Origin: Pseudomonas fluorescens
GTDB lineage: Bacteria; Pseudomonadota; Gammaproteobacteria; Pseudomonadales; Pseudomonadaceae
Length of the DNA: 64,000 nt
Direction of reading: 5' to 3'
NCBI RefSeq assembly: GCF_001623525.1
Contig: NZ_CP015225.1
Location: 4,228,501 to 4,292,500, forward strand
Both the position numbers and the translations under genes were made by a program. The notes under the pieces are model-generated. The model saw only the letters and a program-made list of their open reading frames with translations. It searched no databases and was not told the origin of the DNA. Below are positions 29,514 through 38,893 of the stretch, piece after piece (the first letter of the stretch is position 1; each line of letters begins with the position of its first letter).

Positions 29514-31300
29514 ACGAAGGACTCCTTCGCTGCCTCTTCGGCACCTTCGACGAAATCTTTCTCGTGCAACCGGGCATAGAAGCCATTGAGTGCCAGCAAC
29601 TCGGCATGGGTACCGCGCTCGACGATGCGCCCCTTGTCCATCAACAGGATCAAGTCGGCCTTCTCGATAGTCGACAAGCGGTGAGCAATCACCAGCGTGG
29701 TGCGCCCTTTTATCACTTGATCCAAAGCTGCCTGGATGTGGCGCTCGGACTCGGTATCAAGGGCCGAGGTCGCCTCATCCAGGATCAACAACGGTGCGTT
29801 CTTGAGCAGCGCACGGGCTATCGCCAGACGCTGACGCTGCCCTCCGGAAAGCAGGACGCCGTTTTCGCCCACCAGCGTGTCGTACCCCTGAGGCATCTGT
29901 TCGATGAACTCGGCGGCGTAGGCATCTTCGGCCGCCTTGCGCACAGATTCGAACGGCGCATCGGCAAGGTCACCATAAGCGATGTTATTAGTGACGCTGT
30001 CGTTGAACAGAGTGACCTGCTGGGTCACGAGGGCGATGTGGCGCCGCAGGTTGGTAAGTTTGTATTGCTCGACGTCCACACCATCGAGCAGGATCTGGCC
30101 CTGGTCATGGTGATAGAAACGCGGGATCAGGTTGGCCAAGGTCGACTTTCCGCTGCCCGAACGCCCCACCAGAGCAATCATCTGACCTTCTTCGGCCGTA
30201 AAGGAAATGTCATCGAGCACGATCTTCTCGGTACCCGGATACTGAAAGCTCAGGTTACGCACTTCCAGACGCCCGTTGACACGAGCCATCTCCTTGGTCC
30301 CCGTATCGACTTCCGGTTCCTCGTCTAGCTGCTCGAAAATGCTATCCGCTGCGGCCAAGCCTTTCTGGATCGTGGCGCTGACTTCCGACAATTGACGAAT
30401 GGGCTTGGGCAACAAACCGGCAGCCGTGATGTAGGCAACCAGCTCGCCAGCAGAAGCATCGCCGCGAAGATAAAGCACCAGGTACATCAGCACGGCCATG
30501 CCGATGTAGATCACCAACTGCAACATCGGCGTATAGATCGACTGGGTCCGGGTCATACCCAGGCTGCGGTTCATGTTATCGGCACTGGCCTTGTGAAACC
30601 GTTCGATTTCGTAACTTTCACCGCCAAAGCTGCGAACCACACGGTAGCCCTGGATCGTCTCCGAGGCCACGTGAGTCACATCGCCCATCGCCACCTGGAT
30701 TTTCTTGCTCTGTTTACGAAATTTCTTGCTCGCGCTACTCACCAGAATGGCAATAACCGGCAGAATCGCCAGCAATACCAGCGTCATCTTCCAGTTGCTG
30801 TACAGCAAATAACCGAACAGGAACACCACCGTCAGGCCCTCACGGATCACGACCTTGATCGCATCGGTGGCGGCACCGGTGACCATGGTCACGTTATAGG
30901 TAATACGGGATATCAGATGGCCGGAGTTATGGTTGTCAAAGTAACGGTTGGGCAGGGTCAGGAGGTTGTCGAAGAGGGCGCAACGCAGGTCGTGGACAAC
31001 ACCACGGGCAACCTTGGCCAGGTAGTAATTACCCAGGAATGAGCCTATGCCTTGGTAGACGGCAATGAGCACGATCAGCAACGGCACGCCGAGCACCAGC
31101 GAAACGCCCATGAACTGAGTGTCGTTGGGCTTCTGCAAAGCGTCGAGAAAATGCTTGAGCATATCTGCCAGCATTGGCTGGCTGGATGCGAACAGCACGA
31201 AACCGATAATACTGATGGCGAAAGCACCCCAGTACGGGAGCACGTATTTCAGCAACCGCAAGTAAATCGTCATGCTCGACTGCTGGTCGATATTGGCCAT
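29510..31300 (-). CDS. msbA: Lipid A export ATP-binding/permease protein
   Basis: MsbA flips lipid A-core across the inner membrane. The 596-residue half-transporter has six membrane helices in the first ~320 residues and an ABC domain with Walker A GRSGSGKST (about residue 380), the signature LSGGQRQRLAIARAL, Walker B LLILDEATS and the H-loop IAHRLST. The ATG at 31300 has CCGAGG upstream; a TTG 33 bases earlier is less likely. It overlaps the mig-14-like gene downstream by 4 bp. Confidence 0.95.
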   Translation of the reverse strand: MANIDQQSSMTIYLRLLKYVLPYWGAFAISIIGFVLFASSQPMLADMLKHFLDALQKPNDTQFMGVSLVLGVPLLIVLIAVYQGIGSFLGNYYLAKVARGVVHDLRCALFDNLLTLPNRYFDNHNSGHLISRITYNVTMVTGAATDAIKVVIREGLTVVFLFGYLLYSNWKMTLVLLAILPVIAILVSSASKKFRKQSKKIQVAMGDVTHVASETIQGYRVVRSFGGESYEIERFHKASADNMNRSLGMTRTQSIYTPMLQLVIYIGMAVLMYLVLYLRGDASAGELVAYITAAGLLPKPIRQLSEVSATIQKGLAAADSIFEQLDEEPEVDTGTKEMARVNGRLEVRNLSFQYPGTEKIVLDDISFTAEEGQMIALVGRSGSGKSTLANLIPRFYHHDQGQILLDGVDVEQYKLTNLRRHIALVTQQVTLFNDSVTNNIAYGDLADAPFESVRKAAEDAYAAEFIEQMPQGYDTLVGENGVLLSGGQRQRLAIARALLKNAPLLILDEATSALDTESERHIQAALDQVIKGRTTLVIAHRLSTIEKADLILLMDKGRIVERGTHAELLALNGFYARLHEKDFVEGAEEAAKESFV

Positions 31301-31450
31301 TCGGTGCGCCTCGGACGTTTGAAAAAGAGACAAGGTCTGGATTGTAACAGCGAACGAATTACAACACCGGCGCAGTCAGGACTGAACGACTGGACAGCAC
31401 AGCGATAGCAATTCGCCTTCGCGTCAAAAGCATCAAGAAACAGAAACGCT

Positions 31451-32629
31451 CTAGATGGAGCTTTTGGTTTCAGCGCCCTCTCGAGCAGCCAACACAATAC
31501 TCAAGGCGATCGGCAACCACATGACCAACCAGTCGGCGTTCGGCTTGAGCCAGAGACCGATGCCATCGGTCATCAACGACGCCCCGGAAAAAACCCAGAG
31601 TGCCAGCAAAACTTGACCCAGCGGCTGAGCTCGCGAAATCCAGCCGCGCCAGCCAGCCACCAGCCACAGCCAGCCGAACAGCAGCAGACCAGGCACCCCG
31701 AGACGCACTCCGGCGTCCAGAAAGAGGTTATGGGGATGTTTGAAGGACCTTCCTATTTCAGGGACCGGTATCAGGTACTCTTTGAATCCCAGCCCGGTCA
31801 CCCAGTGGTCCAGAATCAACTGAATACCACCTCGCCATAGCTCGGGACGGTAAGAGACGCCACGCTGCAATAGAACCTCGGGTTTGAATAGAGCAATGCA
31901 CGCCACTCCCAACGCCCCCAGAAGGATCAGGCCGCTTCCCAGGCGTGACGGTCGCGCTACGGCCATAACGAGAAAACAGACGGCCAAGCCGATCCAAACA
32001 CCACGCGTTTGGCTGAAACCCAGAAACAGCGCATATCCGATCGCTGGGATCAGCAGCAACGCCATCACAACAGGAGGGAAACGCCTGGTTCGCAGTGTGA
32101 ACGCGCCCATGATTGCCAAGGCACCCACCGCGTGCGCCGCCATGATCGCGGTGTCCCATAAGCCGATGGCGATCACCCGGGAGTGCAAAGATCGCGCGGA
32201 TAGACCATAAAAACATGCCCAAGAAGCGGCCGCAAAAACACCACCGATAATCGATGCGTACAACAACATGGACTCTAGCCGCCATTTGCGGTTCTGTGCC
32301 GCCAGCAACACGCCTGCCAGGGTCAAGGCTACATAGAATGTCACCTTGACCTTGCCGAAGACGTTATCGCCCCCTTCGACCGCCAATACCAGGAACGTCC
32401 AGGCAACGAACAAGAGGAAAAAAATGCACTCCGGCTGTTTGAGTAACAGGCGAAAATCCCGATGAAACAGCGCCAGCAAGGCGGGCAGCCAGAGCAGTAC
32501 AATCAACATCTGGTGATAAAGCTTGTTGCTCGGCAGTACCCACGGGCCACATAACAAAATGAGGAACCCGATGGATGCCCACACCGCCAGGACATCCTTG
32601 CTAATAAACCTTTTCATTTCTGACAGCAC
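31451..32629 (-). CDS. waaL: O-antigen ligase family protein
   Basis: WaaL joins O antigen or another polymer to lipid A-core on the periplasmic face. The 392-residue protein has about ten or more membrane segments and the Wzy_C/ligase pattern, with a GFSQTRGVWIG motif and a long periplasmic loop with HPHNLFLDAGVRLG; the Arg and His there are typical catalytic residues. I keep the GTG start at 32629, which directly follows the previous stop and has GGGGA upstream. An ATG at 32617 is possible. Confidence 0.85.
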   Translation of the reverse strand: MLSEMKRFISKDVLAVWASIGFLILLCGPWVLPSNKLYHQMLIVLLWLPALLALFHRDFRLLLKQPECIFFLLFVAWTFLVLAVEGGDNVFGKVKVTFYVALTLAGVLLAAQNRKWRLESMLLYASIIGGVFAAASWACFYGLSARSLHSRVIAIGLWDTAIMAAHAVGALAIMGAFTLRTRRFPPVVMALLLIPAIGYALFLGFSQTRGVWIGLAVCFLVMAVARPSRLGSGLILLGALGVACIALFKPEVLLQRGVSYRPELWRGGIQLILDHWVTGLGFKEYLIPVPEIGRSFKHPHNLFLDAGVRLGVPGLLLFGWLWLVAGWRGWISRAQPLGQVLLALWVFSGASLMTDGIGLWLKPNADWLVMWLPIALSIVLAAREGAETKSSI

Positions 32630-33736
32630 TTAACTTTTCCCCAGCATTCGATCGGCAACTCGTTGCAACTGAGCTTTATCTGCGTTCTTCCAGCCCCCCT
32701 TAATGCAATAGTGCTCGCTAAGGTAGTGCAGGAAGTTACGTCTTAATTGCTCGTCAAGCGGCCATCGCGGGAAGGCACGCGCCAATTCCACCGCCTGTTC
32801 AGCGGTGTCGGCATGCATCACCAGCCCCTCTATGTTGAAAAACGCTTGGCCCAAGGTAAGCACGGGCCTGCCCAGGAGCAAGCTTTCCAGGCCAACCGTC
32901 GAATTGATCGTCATCACAAAAAGACTGGACTCGATCAATTGCTGGGTAGAGTTACCGTTGGCGAACAGCACACGATCACCGGTACGCTCATGCAGTTCTG
33001 GATACGTCTCTCGACTGGACGGATGCTCCTTGAACACCACTGTCAGCCCCGTCTCTTTAGCCAGTCGTTCGCCCAAGGCAAACATCTCGCGCATGTTGCT
33101 GATCCAGGGAGAAAACAGCCGAACCTGGCTATCTCGGTCATCCTGAAACGGAACAAAGACGAACTGCTGCGGCAGCGCAATGGGTGCCGGCCCAGTGGTA
33201 CGAGGCGGACGGGGGATCAGCACTGGTGCGGCCTGGTTTTCAGGCACGAGGTAAGGATAGTTGAGGTAAAAATCGGCCTCACGCGGAACCGCATTCAGGT
33301 AATTCACGCCCTTGGGGTCCACCGTCGTGGTATCGGGCAACAGGCCATTCTCGAAAAAGAACGTCTTGCAACTCGACGGGGCCAGCGCCGTCAGCAATCG
33401 GCAATAGCGATGGGAACCATTCCAGAATACCAATGCATCAGGACGCTCACGATTGAGCAAAGCCTGCGCCCGCAATGCCATCCCAAAGAGTTCAAGACGT
33501 AACAGCAGGCGGTAAAGCCGGCCATTGCTCTTGTTCTTGACGCGACGTTCCTCGCATTTCTCTTCGATCAGGCTCGCCCAGTCGATGCGAGAAAGGATCC
33601 TGGATATCTGCAGTGAGCCGAACCAGGGCATCTGTGAAGGGGTAACTACTTTGCCTTGTAGTTCAGTTTCGTCGAGCAACCGATTGAAATAAAGGCCTTG
33701 ATGAGCGGCCAAGGAAATGAACAGCATTGTCGTCAT
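32630..33736 (-). CDS. Capsule-type glycosyltransferase (PF05159, KpsS/LipB-like)
   Basis: The 368-residue protein fits the capsule polysaccharide synthesis family of retaining, GT-B-like Kdo-type transferases: FLSLAAHQG-like start (LFISLAAHQGLYF), ALVFWNGSHRYC, KTFFFENGLLPDTTTVDPKGVN, VVFKEHPSSRETY and TINSTVGLESLLLGRPVLTLG. This family usually builds the lipid linker of group 2 capsules. Here it heads the waaL-msbA run, so it more likely modifies the outer core or an O-polymer. The PAO1 core locus has no such gene (recalled). Confidence 0.75.
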   Translation of the reverse strand: MTTMLFISLAAHQGLYFNRLLDETELQGKVVTPSQMPWFGSLQISRILSRIDWASLIEEKCEERRVKNKSNGRLYRLLLRLELFGMALRAQALLNRERPDALVFWNGSHRYCRLLTALAPSSCKTFFFENGLLPDTTTVDPKGVNYLNAVPREADFYLNYPYLVPENQAAPVLIPRPPRTTGPAPIALPQQFVFVPFQDDRDSQVRLFSPWISNMREMFALGERLAKETGLTVVFKEHPSSRETYPELHERTGDRVLFANGNSTQQLIESSLFVMTINSTVGLESLLLGRPVLTLGQAFFNIEGLVMHADTAEQAVELARAFPRWPLDEQLRRNFLHYLSEHYCIKGGWKNADKAQLQRVADRMLGKS

Positions 33737-33957
33737 GGAGTGTCCAAAAGATAGGCGGCATCTACACGCCAGCCGACGTATGGCGAATAGCAATATGGAT
33801 CAGAAACAACACTCTGTGACAGAGTCCGAGCGACCTCAAAGACAGGGCCGGGGTCCCTTGAAATTTGGCGCGACTATACCACAGCTGTTTTTTGCAGCAT
33901 GCACACTGCGGTAACATAGCCGGCGGCTCATCCATCGGGCCAGTTTTTGGAGCACTG

Positions 33958-34590
33958 ATGCAAACGCTCGACCATGCACTTTATCTCAGCCTGCGCGAAG
34001 GTGCCGAGGTTCTCGAAGCCGATGGTAAAGGGGATAAAGTCCTGCGCCTGACGGATGGCTCGATACTCAAGCTGTTTCGTCGCAAACGCCTGCTGACCTC
34101 CGCGCTCTGGGCTCCTTACGCCAAGCGCTTCGCCGATAACTGCCGAACGCTGCGCGAACGCGGCATCGAGTGCCCGGAAATTCTCCAGGTTTATCGCATC
34201 CCCAGCATCAAGTGCGATGCCGTCCATTACACGCCACTGCCTGGCTACACCCTGCGCCAACTGCTGAACGTGGATACTAATGAGGATCTTCAGGCACGAT
34301 TGGGAGAGTTCGTTGCACGGTTGCATCAGAACGGCATCTACTTTCGCTCCGCGCACCTGGGCAACGTCGTATTGACGCCGCAAAACACGTTGGGACTGAT
34401 CGACATTGCCGATCTGCGCACCTACCGCAAGCCGCTTCGCAAAGGCCTGCGCCTGCGCAATTTCAAACATATGTTGCGCTATCGGCAGGAGCGCGATTGG
34501 CTACTCAAGGACAACCAGTTCCTGGAGCACTACCTGACCCACCAACGCCTGTGCAATGAACTGGAAGTGAGGCTGGCGCTCAACGCTTGA
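33958..34590 (+). CDS. Lipopolysaccharide kinase-like protein, catalytic Asp missing
   Basis: The 210-residue protein has a small kinase-like fold: ILKLFRRKRLLTSALWAP with a possible ATP-binding Lys, then GEFVARLHQNGIYFRSAHLGN and a metal-loop-like LIDIADLRTY. In active relatives the catalytic loop reads HxDxxxxN; here it is FRSAHLGN, with Ser in the Asp place. The PAO1 counterpart is PA4998, often called 'toluene tolerance protein' (recalled). It is the only plus-strand gene within the core locus and is divergent from the PF05159 gene. Confidence 0.7.
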   Translation: MQTLDHALYLSLREGAEVLEADGKGDKVLRLTDGSILKLFRRKRLLTSALWAPYAKRFADNCRTLRERGIECPEILQVYRIPSIKCDAVHYTPLPGYTLRQLLNVDTNEDLQARLGEFVARLHQNGIYFRSAHLGNVVLTPQNTLGLIDIADLRTYRKPLRKGLRLRNFKHMLRYRQERDWLLKDNQFLEHYLTHQRLCNELEVRLALNA

Positions 34591-34608
34591 GCCATCTACC
34601 TCCCGAGG

Positions 34609-35895
34609 TCAACCGACTGCAGGCAGCCTGAAGGTCTCGAAGTCCCGCACAGGCTCTACGTCGTGCAACAGGTTATCGACTAGTTGAACGGTCTTCGCCA
34701 ATCCCTGAGAACCGTACACCAAGTGATAATCGGCGAAATGGCGGGCTCGGGCCACATGCCCCTGGTAATCGCACTCAAGCGCCTGCAACTGACGGGACAA
34801 TTCAGGTTCATCACGAACTTGAGGTCCAAAAAAAAGCGAATGGGAAAAAATGTCCTGATCACTGCCCGCGTTCACATGGATCACCGGCCGGCCCGCCAAC
34901 CCTGCCTCGATACCGGCATTGGACATGATATTGATCACAACGCTGGCCTGGGCCAGCGCCTGGGCCAGCGAGCACGTGATATCCAGCAGTTCTACGTTGG
35001 CCAATCGCTCGGCAGCAGCGCTCCAGAATTGCGCCTTGCTACGCGGGTGACGCTTGAACAGTACGCGATAGTGCGGATTGCGCTCGGCCCAATCGCACAG
35101 TAGCTGATAGGTGTTCTGGTAGCCCGAGTCTTTCTCCCGATCAGGACCAACCCCCAAGACCAACACCGTTCGGAGCGCCGGGTCAGCGACAGGCAGATCA
35201 TAGGTTTCATCGACCAGGTAGGACCCGACCAGCACGACTGTCGACTCACCAAACCGCAAGGTTCGCTCTTGCAAGGCAACAAGCGAACTGCGTCCAAAGA
35301 CGCCGTAGAAATCAAAGTCGTTCATCGCCAGCCGCCGAGAAGACTCCAGCGTCGCGGCGTGAGCCAGATGCAGCAGTCGAGCGCCACGCGCAGCCAATGC
35401 CAGGCGCAGAAATGGCGCATGGAGACTACCGTTGCGCTCGTTGATCAACACCTTGGGCTGATAGGTCATCACTAACCACTGGGCATGGGCCGCGTATACC
35501 AGATATCGCAGCGGTACAGACTGCGCAGGTGCCACAAGCATTCGCTGCGCGCAAGCATCTGACGGCGAGCGTAAAGCGGCTTCCTTCAGATGGTGTCCGC
35601 GCTCGCGCAGAGCCTCGATCAAAATATTCTTGCGCTGCAATGCCATGGACTTGGGGGCCGAATGCAGCAACAGCACCTCACAGTGCATGGGGTCGACCGA
35701 ACCACTCAAGCACGCTTTGGCGCGTATCCCGACAGCAACATCGACGAGCACATCACGAACCAGGCGCAGCAGGCTGCCAAAGCGACCATGACGCTCGCGT
35801 AGCAACTTCCAACGATAACGATCCAGCTCCCGTGCCTTTTGCGCCCAGCACCCATCAACCTGGAGCACTCCTTCGCCGGACAACGGCGCACTCAT
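34609..35895 (-). CDS. Predicted GT-B-type polysaccharide transferase
   Basis: The 428-residue soluble protein has a C-terminal half like GT-B glycosyl or glycerol-phosphate transferases: VLVLGVGPDREKDSG, FKRHPRSKAQFW and INIMSNAGIEAGLAGRPVIHVN, a donor-binding pattern also seen in capsule enzymes. The N-terminal part is unclear. The donor and acceptor are unknown. Its ATG overlaps the stop of the GT2 gene by 4 bp, so the two act together. It is the last gene of the waaF run. Confidence 0.6.
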   Translation of the reverse strand: MSAPLSGEGVLQVDGCWAQKARELDRYRWKLLRERHGRFGSLLRLVRDVLVDVAVGIRAKACLSGSVDPMHCEVLLLHSAPKSMALQRKNILIEALRERGHHLKEAALRSPSDACAQRMLVAPAQSVPLRYLVYAAHAQWLVMTYQPKVLINERNGSLHAPFLRLALAARGARLLHLAHAATLESSRRLAMNDFDFYGVFGRSSLVALQERTLRFGESTVVLVGSYLVDETYDLPVADPALRTVLVLGVGPDREKDSGYQNTYQLLCDWAERNPHYRVLFKRHPRSKAQFWSAAAERLANVELLDITCSLAQALAQASVVINIMSNAGIEAGLAGRPVIHVNAGSDQDIFSHSLFFGPQVRDEPELSRQLQALECDYQGHVARARHFADYHLVYGSQGLAKTVQLVDNLLHDVEPVRDFETFRLPAVG

Positions 35896-36794
35896 TTGAA
35901 CAACAACCGAATGGCCTTGCGGGTATAGGGCCAACGCGTGAGAGAACGAATATCGGTGCGCACAGCTTGAACATAAAAAGCCCTGGCGTTGACATAGTCG
36001 CCAGCGGTGTAGCAATCACGGAACAACGACAGGCAGCGCTGAGCCATGAAAGCCTGGCGCAAGTCCTGCAGTTCAGGTAAGCGCGCAGGGGAAAACACCT
36101 CGTCAACCATCCCAACGCCCGCCGCCAGGCTTTGCTTGAGGTCGTGCCGCATACTGTCATCATGCTTATAGATCAACGCCAGCGGCTGATCGAGAACGCT
36201 GCACGGGAAACGCGCCAACACCTGGGCAAACACCGGGATATCTTCGACGTTACGCAAGTGCTCGGGGTAATTGCCCGGCGCAAACACATCGCGATGCATC
36301 ACGCAGGCACCGTTGGACAGCGTCACCGTCTTGTCCAGCAAGTAGCCACGCACACGTTCGCGCGGTGTGGCAGGCAAGGGCTTTACGCGATGCTGGACCC
36401 GACGGCCATCGGCAAACACCGACCAGTGCCCACCGATGATAAAACGGCTCTCGGGATGACTGGCGATATGTTGGGCCACCGCAGCCAGCGCGCCTGGAGC
36501 CATCTCATCATCGGCATCCAGGAAGATCATGTATGGCCCTCGTGCCTCCTCGATCCCGCGATTACGAACCGAAGATAGACCACCATTGGGTTTACGCAGA
36601 ACTCGAAAGCAATTCGCATGTTCAGCCTGGAGCTGTTCCAGCACTTGTGGCGTCGCGTCAGTTGAACCGTCATCGATCACCAGCAGTTCAGCTGGAGCAT
36701 CTCCCAACTGCGCCACAACAGAGTTCACCGCACGCGGCAATGTCTTGGCGTAGTTATAAGCAGGGATGACAACGCTGATCAACGTCTCAGTCAT
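35892..36794 (-). CDS. Family 2 glycosyltransferase
   Basis: The 300-residue protein is a GT-A inverting transferase. It shows VSVVIPAYNYAKTLPRAVNS-type start (ISVVIPAYNYAKTLPRAVNS), LLVIDDGSTDATPQV, RKPNGGLSSVRNRGIEEARG and the metal-binding DXD in FLDADDEM. The nucleotide sugar cannot be told from sequence. Two ATG codons are possible (36794 and 36809); I chose the one with the smaller overlap with the carbamoyltransferase. It follows that gene directly, so it probably extends the outer core. Confidence 0.85.
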   Translation of the reverse strand: MTETLISVVIPAYNYAKTLPRAVNSVVAQLGDAPAELLVIDDGSTDATPQVLEQLQAEHANCFRVLRKPNGGLSSVRNRGIEEARGPYMIFLDADDEMAPGALAAVAQHIASHPESRFIIGGHWSVFADGRRVQHRVKPLPATPRERVRGYLLDKTVTLSNGACVMHRDVFAPGNYPEHLRNVEDIPVFAQVLARFPCSVLDQPLALIYKHDDSMRHDLKQSLAAGVGMVDEVFSPARLPELQDLRQAFMAQRCLSLFRDCYTAGDYVNARAFYVQAVRTDIRSLTRWPYTRKAIRLLFK

Positions 36795-38535
36795 AAGCGT
36801 CCACGCCATCTTTGACCACCAGGATGTCTTCCATGATCAGGTACTGCAGATCGGAACCGAAGAACATGTTCAGCGCGTCGGTGGGCGAGCAGATCATCGG
36901 TTCGCCACGACGGTTGAGCGAAGTGTTCAGCGACACGCCGTTGCCGGTCAGGACTTCCAGGGCCTTCATCATGTCGTAGTAGCGCGGGTTGTATTCGCGC
37001 TTGAGCACCTGGGCCCGAGACGTGCCGTCTTCATGGACGACTTCCGGCACGCGGGTTTTCCATTCTTCGGCCACTTCGAAGGTGAACGTCATGAACGGCG
37101 CCGGGTGGTCGACCTTGATCATCTGCGGCGCAACGGTGTCGAGCATCGACGGGCAGAAAGGCCTCCAGCGCTCGCGGAACTTGATCTGCTCGTTGATGCG
37201 ATCGGCCACGCCGCTGGCGCTTGGGCAACCGATGATCGAACGACCGCCCAAGGCCCGCGGGCCAAACTCCATGCGCCCCTGGAACCAGGCCACCGGGTTG
37301 CCGTCGACCATGATCCTGGCGATGCGCTCGGGGGTGTTGTCGATCTTGCGCCACGCAGGCTTGCTCGGATGACGGGCGCATGCAGCGATCACATCTTCGT
37401 TGCTGTAGGCCGGGCCGAGGTAGACGTGTTCCATCTTCTCTACGGGTACGCCACGGGCGTGGGACACATAAGCCGCAGCACCCACGGCAGTACCGGCGTC
37501 GCCGGAAGCCGGTTGCACGAACAGCTCCTTGACGTCGTCACGGGCGATGATTTTCTGGTTCAACTTGACGTTCAACGCGCAGCCACCCGCGAAGGCCAGC
37601 TTACCGGTTTCCTTGAGCACGTCGCCCAGGTAGTGGTCGATCATCTGGAGCGCGAGCTTCTCGAACAGCGCTTGCATGCTCGCCGCGTAGTGAATGTACG
37701 GCTCGTCGGCGATGTCGCCTTCACGTTTCGGGCCGAGCCATTCGATCAGCTTCGGCGAGAAGTAGAAGCCCTTGCCCTTCTCTTTATAGCGACGCAGGCC
37801 GATCACGTTGGCGTAGTCGGTGTTGATCACCAGCTCGCCGTTCTCAAAAGAAGCCAGGCGCGAGAAATCGTACTTGCTGGCATCGCCATAGGGCGCCATG
37901 CCCATGACCTTGAACTCGCCGTCGAGCATCTCGAAGCCGAGGAATTCGGTGATCGCGCCGTACAGGCCGCCCAGGGAGTCCGGGTCGAAGAATTCCTTGA
38001 TCTTGTGGATCTTGCCGTTTTCGCCGTAGCCAAAGAAGGTCGTGGCGTATTCGCCCTTGCCGTCGATGCCCAGAATCGCGGTTTTCTCCTGGAAGCCCGA
38101 ACAGTGGTAGGCACTGGAGGCGTGAGCCAGGTGATGCTCGACCGGCTCGATCTTGATTTTCTTCGGATCGAAGCCCAGTTGCTCCAGGCACCAGACGATC
38201 TTGCGGCGATAGCGCTTGTAGCGACGGTTGCCCATCAGGATCGCATCGAGTGCGCGGTCCGGGGCGTACCAGTAACGCTTGGCGTAGTGCCAGCGCGCCT
38301 CGCCGAACAGGCTGATCGGGGCGAAGGGGATCGCCACGACATCGACGTCGGAAGGCTTGATACCGGCCTGCTCCAGGCAGAACTTCGCCGACTCGTAGGG
38401 CATGCGGTTCTTTGCATGTTTATCGCGTACGAAGCGCTCTTCCTCGGCCGCTGCGATCAGCTTGCCGTCAATGTACAACGCAGCGGAAGGATCATGGCTA
38501 AGGGCGCCGGACAGGCCAAGAATCGTCAATGCCAC
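36787..38535 (-). CDS. Carbamoyltransferase (CmcH/NodU family), LPS heptose
   Basis: The 582-residue protein transfers carbamoyl from carbamoyl phosphate. The N-terminal half has LSHDPSAALYIDGKLIAAAEEERF and VEHHLAHASSAYHCSGF, an HxxxH-type site; the YrdC-like C-terminal part has MEFGPRALGGRSIIG and SLNRRGEPMICSPTDAL. P. aeruginosa heptose II is 7-O-carbamoylated, and the PAO1 gene PA5005 has the same place (recalled), so this is the likely role. It overlaps the GT2 gene by 8 bp. Confidence 0.85.
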   Translation of the reverse strand: MALTILGLSGALSHDPSAALYIDGKLIAAAEEERFVRDKHAKNRMPYESAKFCLEQAGIKPSDVDVVAIPFAPISLFGEARWHYAKRYWYAPDRALDAILMGNRRYKRYRRKIVWCLEQLGFDPKKIKIEPVEHHLAHASSAYHCSGFQEKTAILGIDGKGEYATTFFGYGENGKIHKIKEFFDPDSLGGLYGAITEFLGFEMLDGEFKVMGMAPYGDASKYDFSRLASFENGELVINTDYANVIGLRRYKEKGKGFYFSPKLIEWLGPKREGDIADEPYIHYAASMQALFEKLALQMIDHYLGDVLKETGKLAFAGGCALNVKLNQKIIARDDVKELFVQPASGDAGTAVGAAAYVSHARGVPVEKMEHVYLGPAYSNEDVIAACARHPSKPAWRKIDNTPERIARIMVDGNPVAWFQGRMEFGPRALGGRSIIGCPSASGVADRINEQIKFRERWRPFCPSMLDTVAPQMIKVDHPAPFMTFTFEVAEEWKTRVPEVVHEDGTSRAQVLKREYNPRYYDMMKALEVLTGNGVSLNTSLNRRGEPMICSPTDALNMFFGSDLQYLIMEDILVVKDGVDAYD

Positions 38536-38724
38536 AGGGGTCTAGCCTCTTAATGTCTGCATACGGGCGACAAGCGCCGCGAACAATTGATGTGCCGCGA
38601 GCCCAGGGCACGGGGCAGCTAAAGGGCGGGATTATAGCTTAAAAGCGGCATTAAGCCTCTAGCGACAAGCGGCAAGCTTGGGGCCTACTTCTTAGAGGGA
38701 CCACGGCAAGCCGGCTCCTGGGAC

Positions 38725-38863
38725 TTGTGGCGAGGGGATTTATCCCCGCTGGGTTGCGCAGCGACCCCAAAACCAGTTGAACGCAATCAGCCTGACACAC
38801 CCAGGTGGCCGATTTGGGGACTGCTTCGCAGCCCAGCGGGGATAAATCCCCTCGCCACAAAAG
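38725..38863. repeat. REPIN in the 358-bp gap 38536-38893
   Basis: Two facing arms of the GGGGATTTATCCCC variant (38727-38770 and 38818-38862). The rest of the gap holds the carbamoyltransferase leader and a short AAGCGGCAAGCTTG-like repeat near 38665. The gap breaks the otherwise tight core gene run and suggests a separate promoter for the carbamoyltransferase. Confidence 0.85.
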
Positions 38864-38893
38864 CTGTATCCGACTGCCGAAATACATTGCCCA

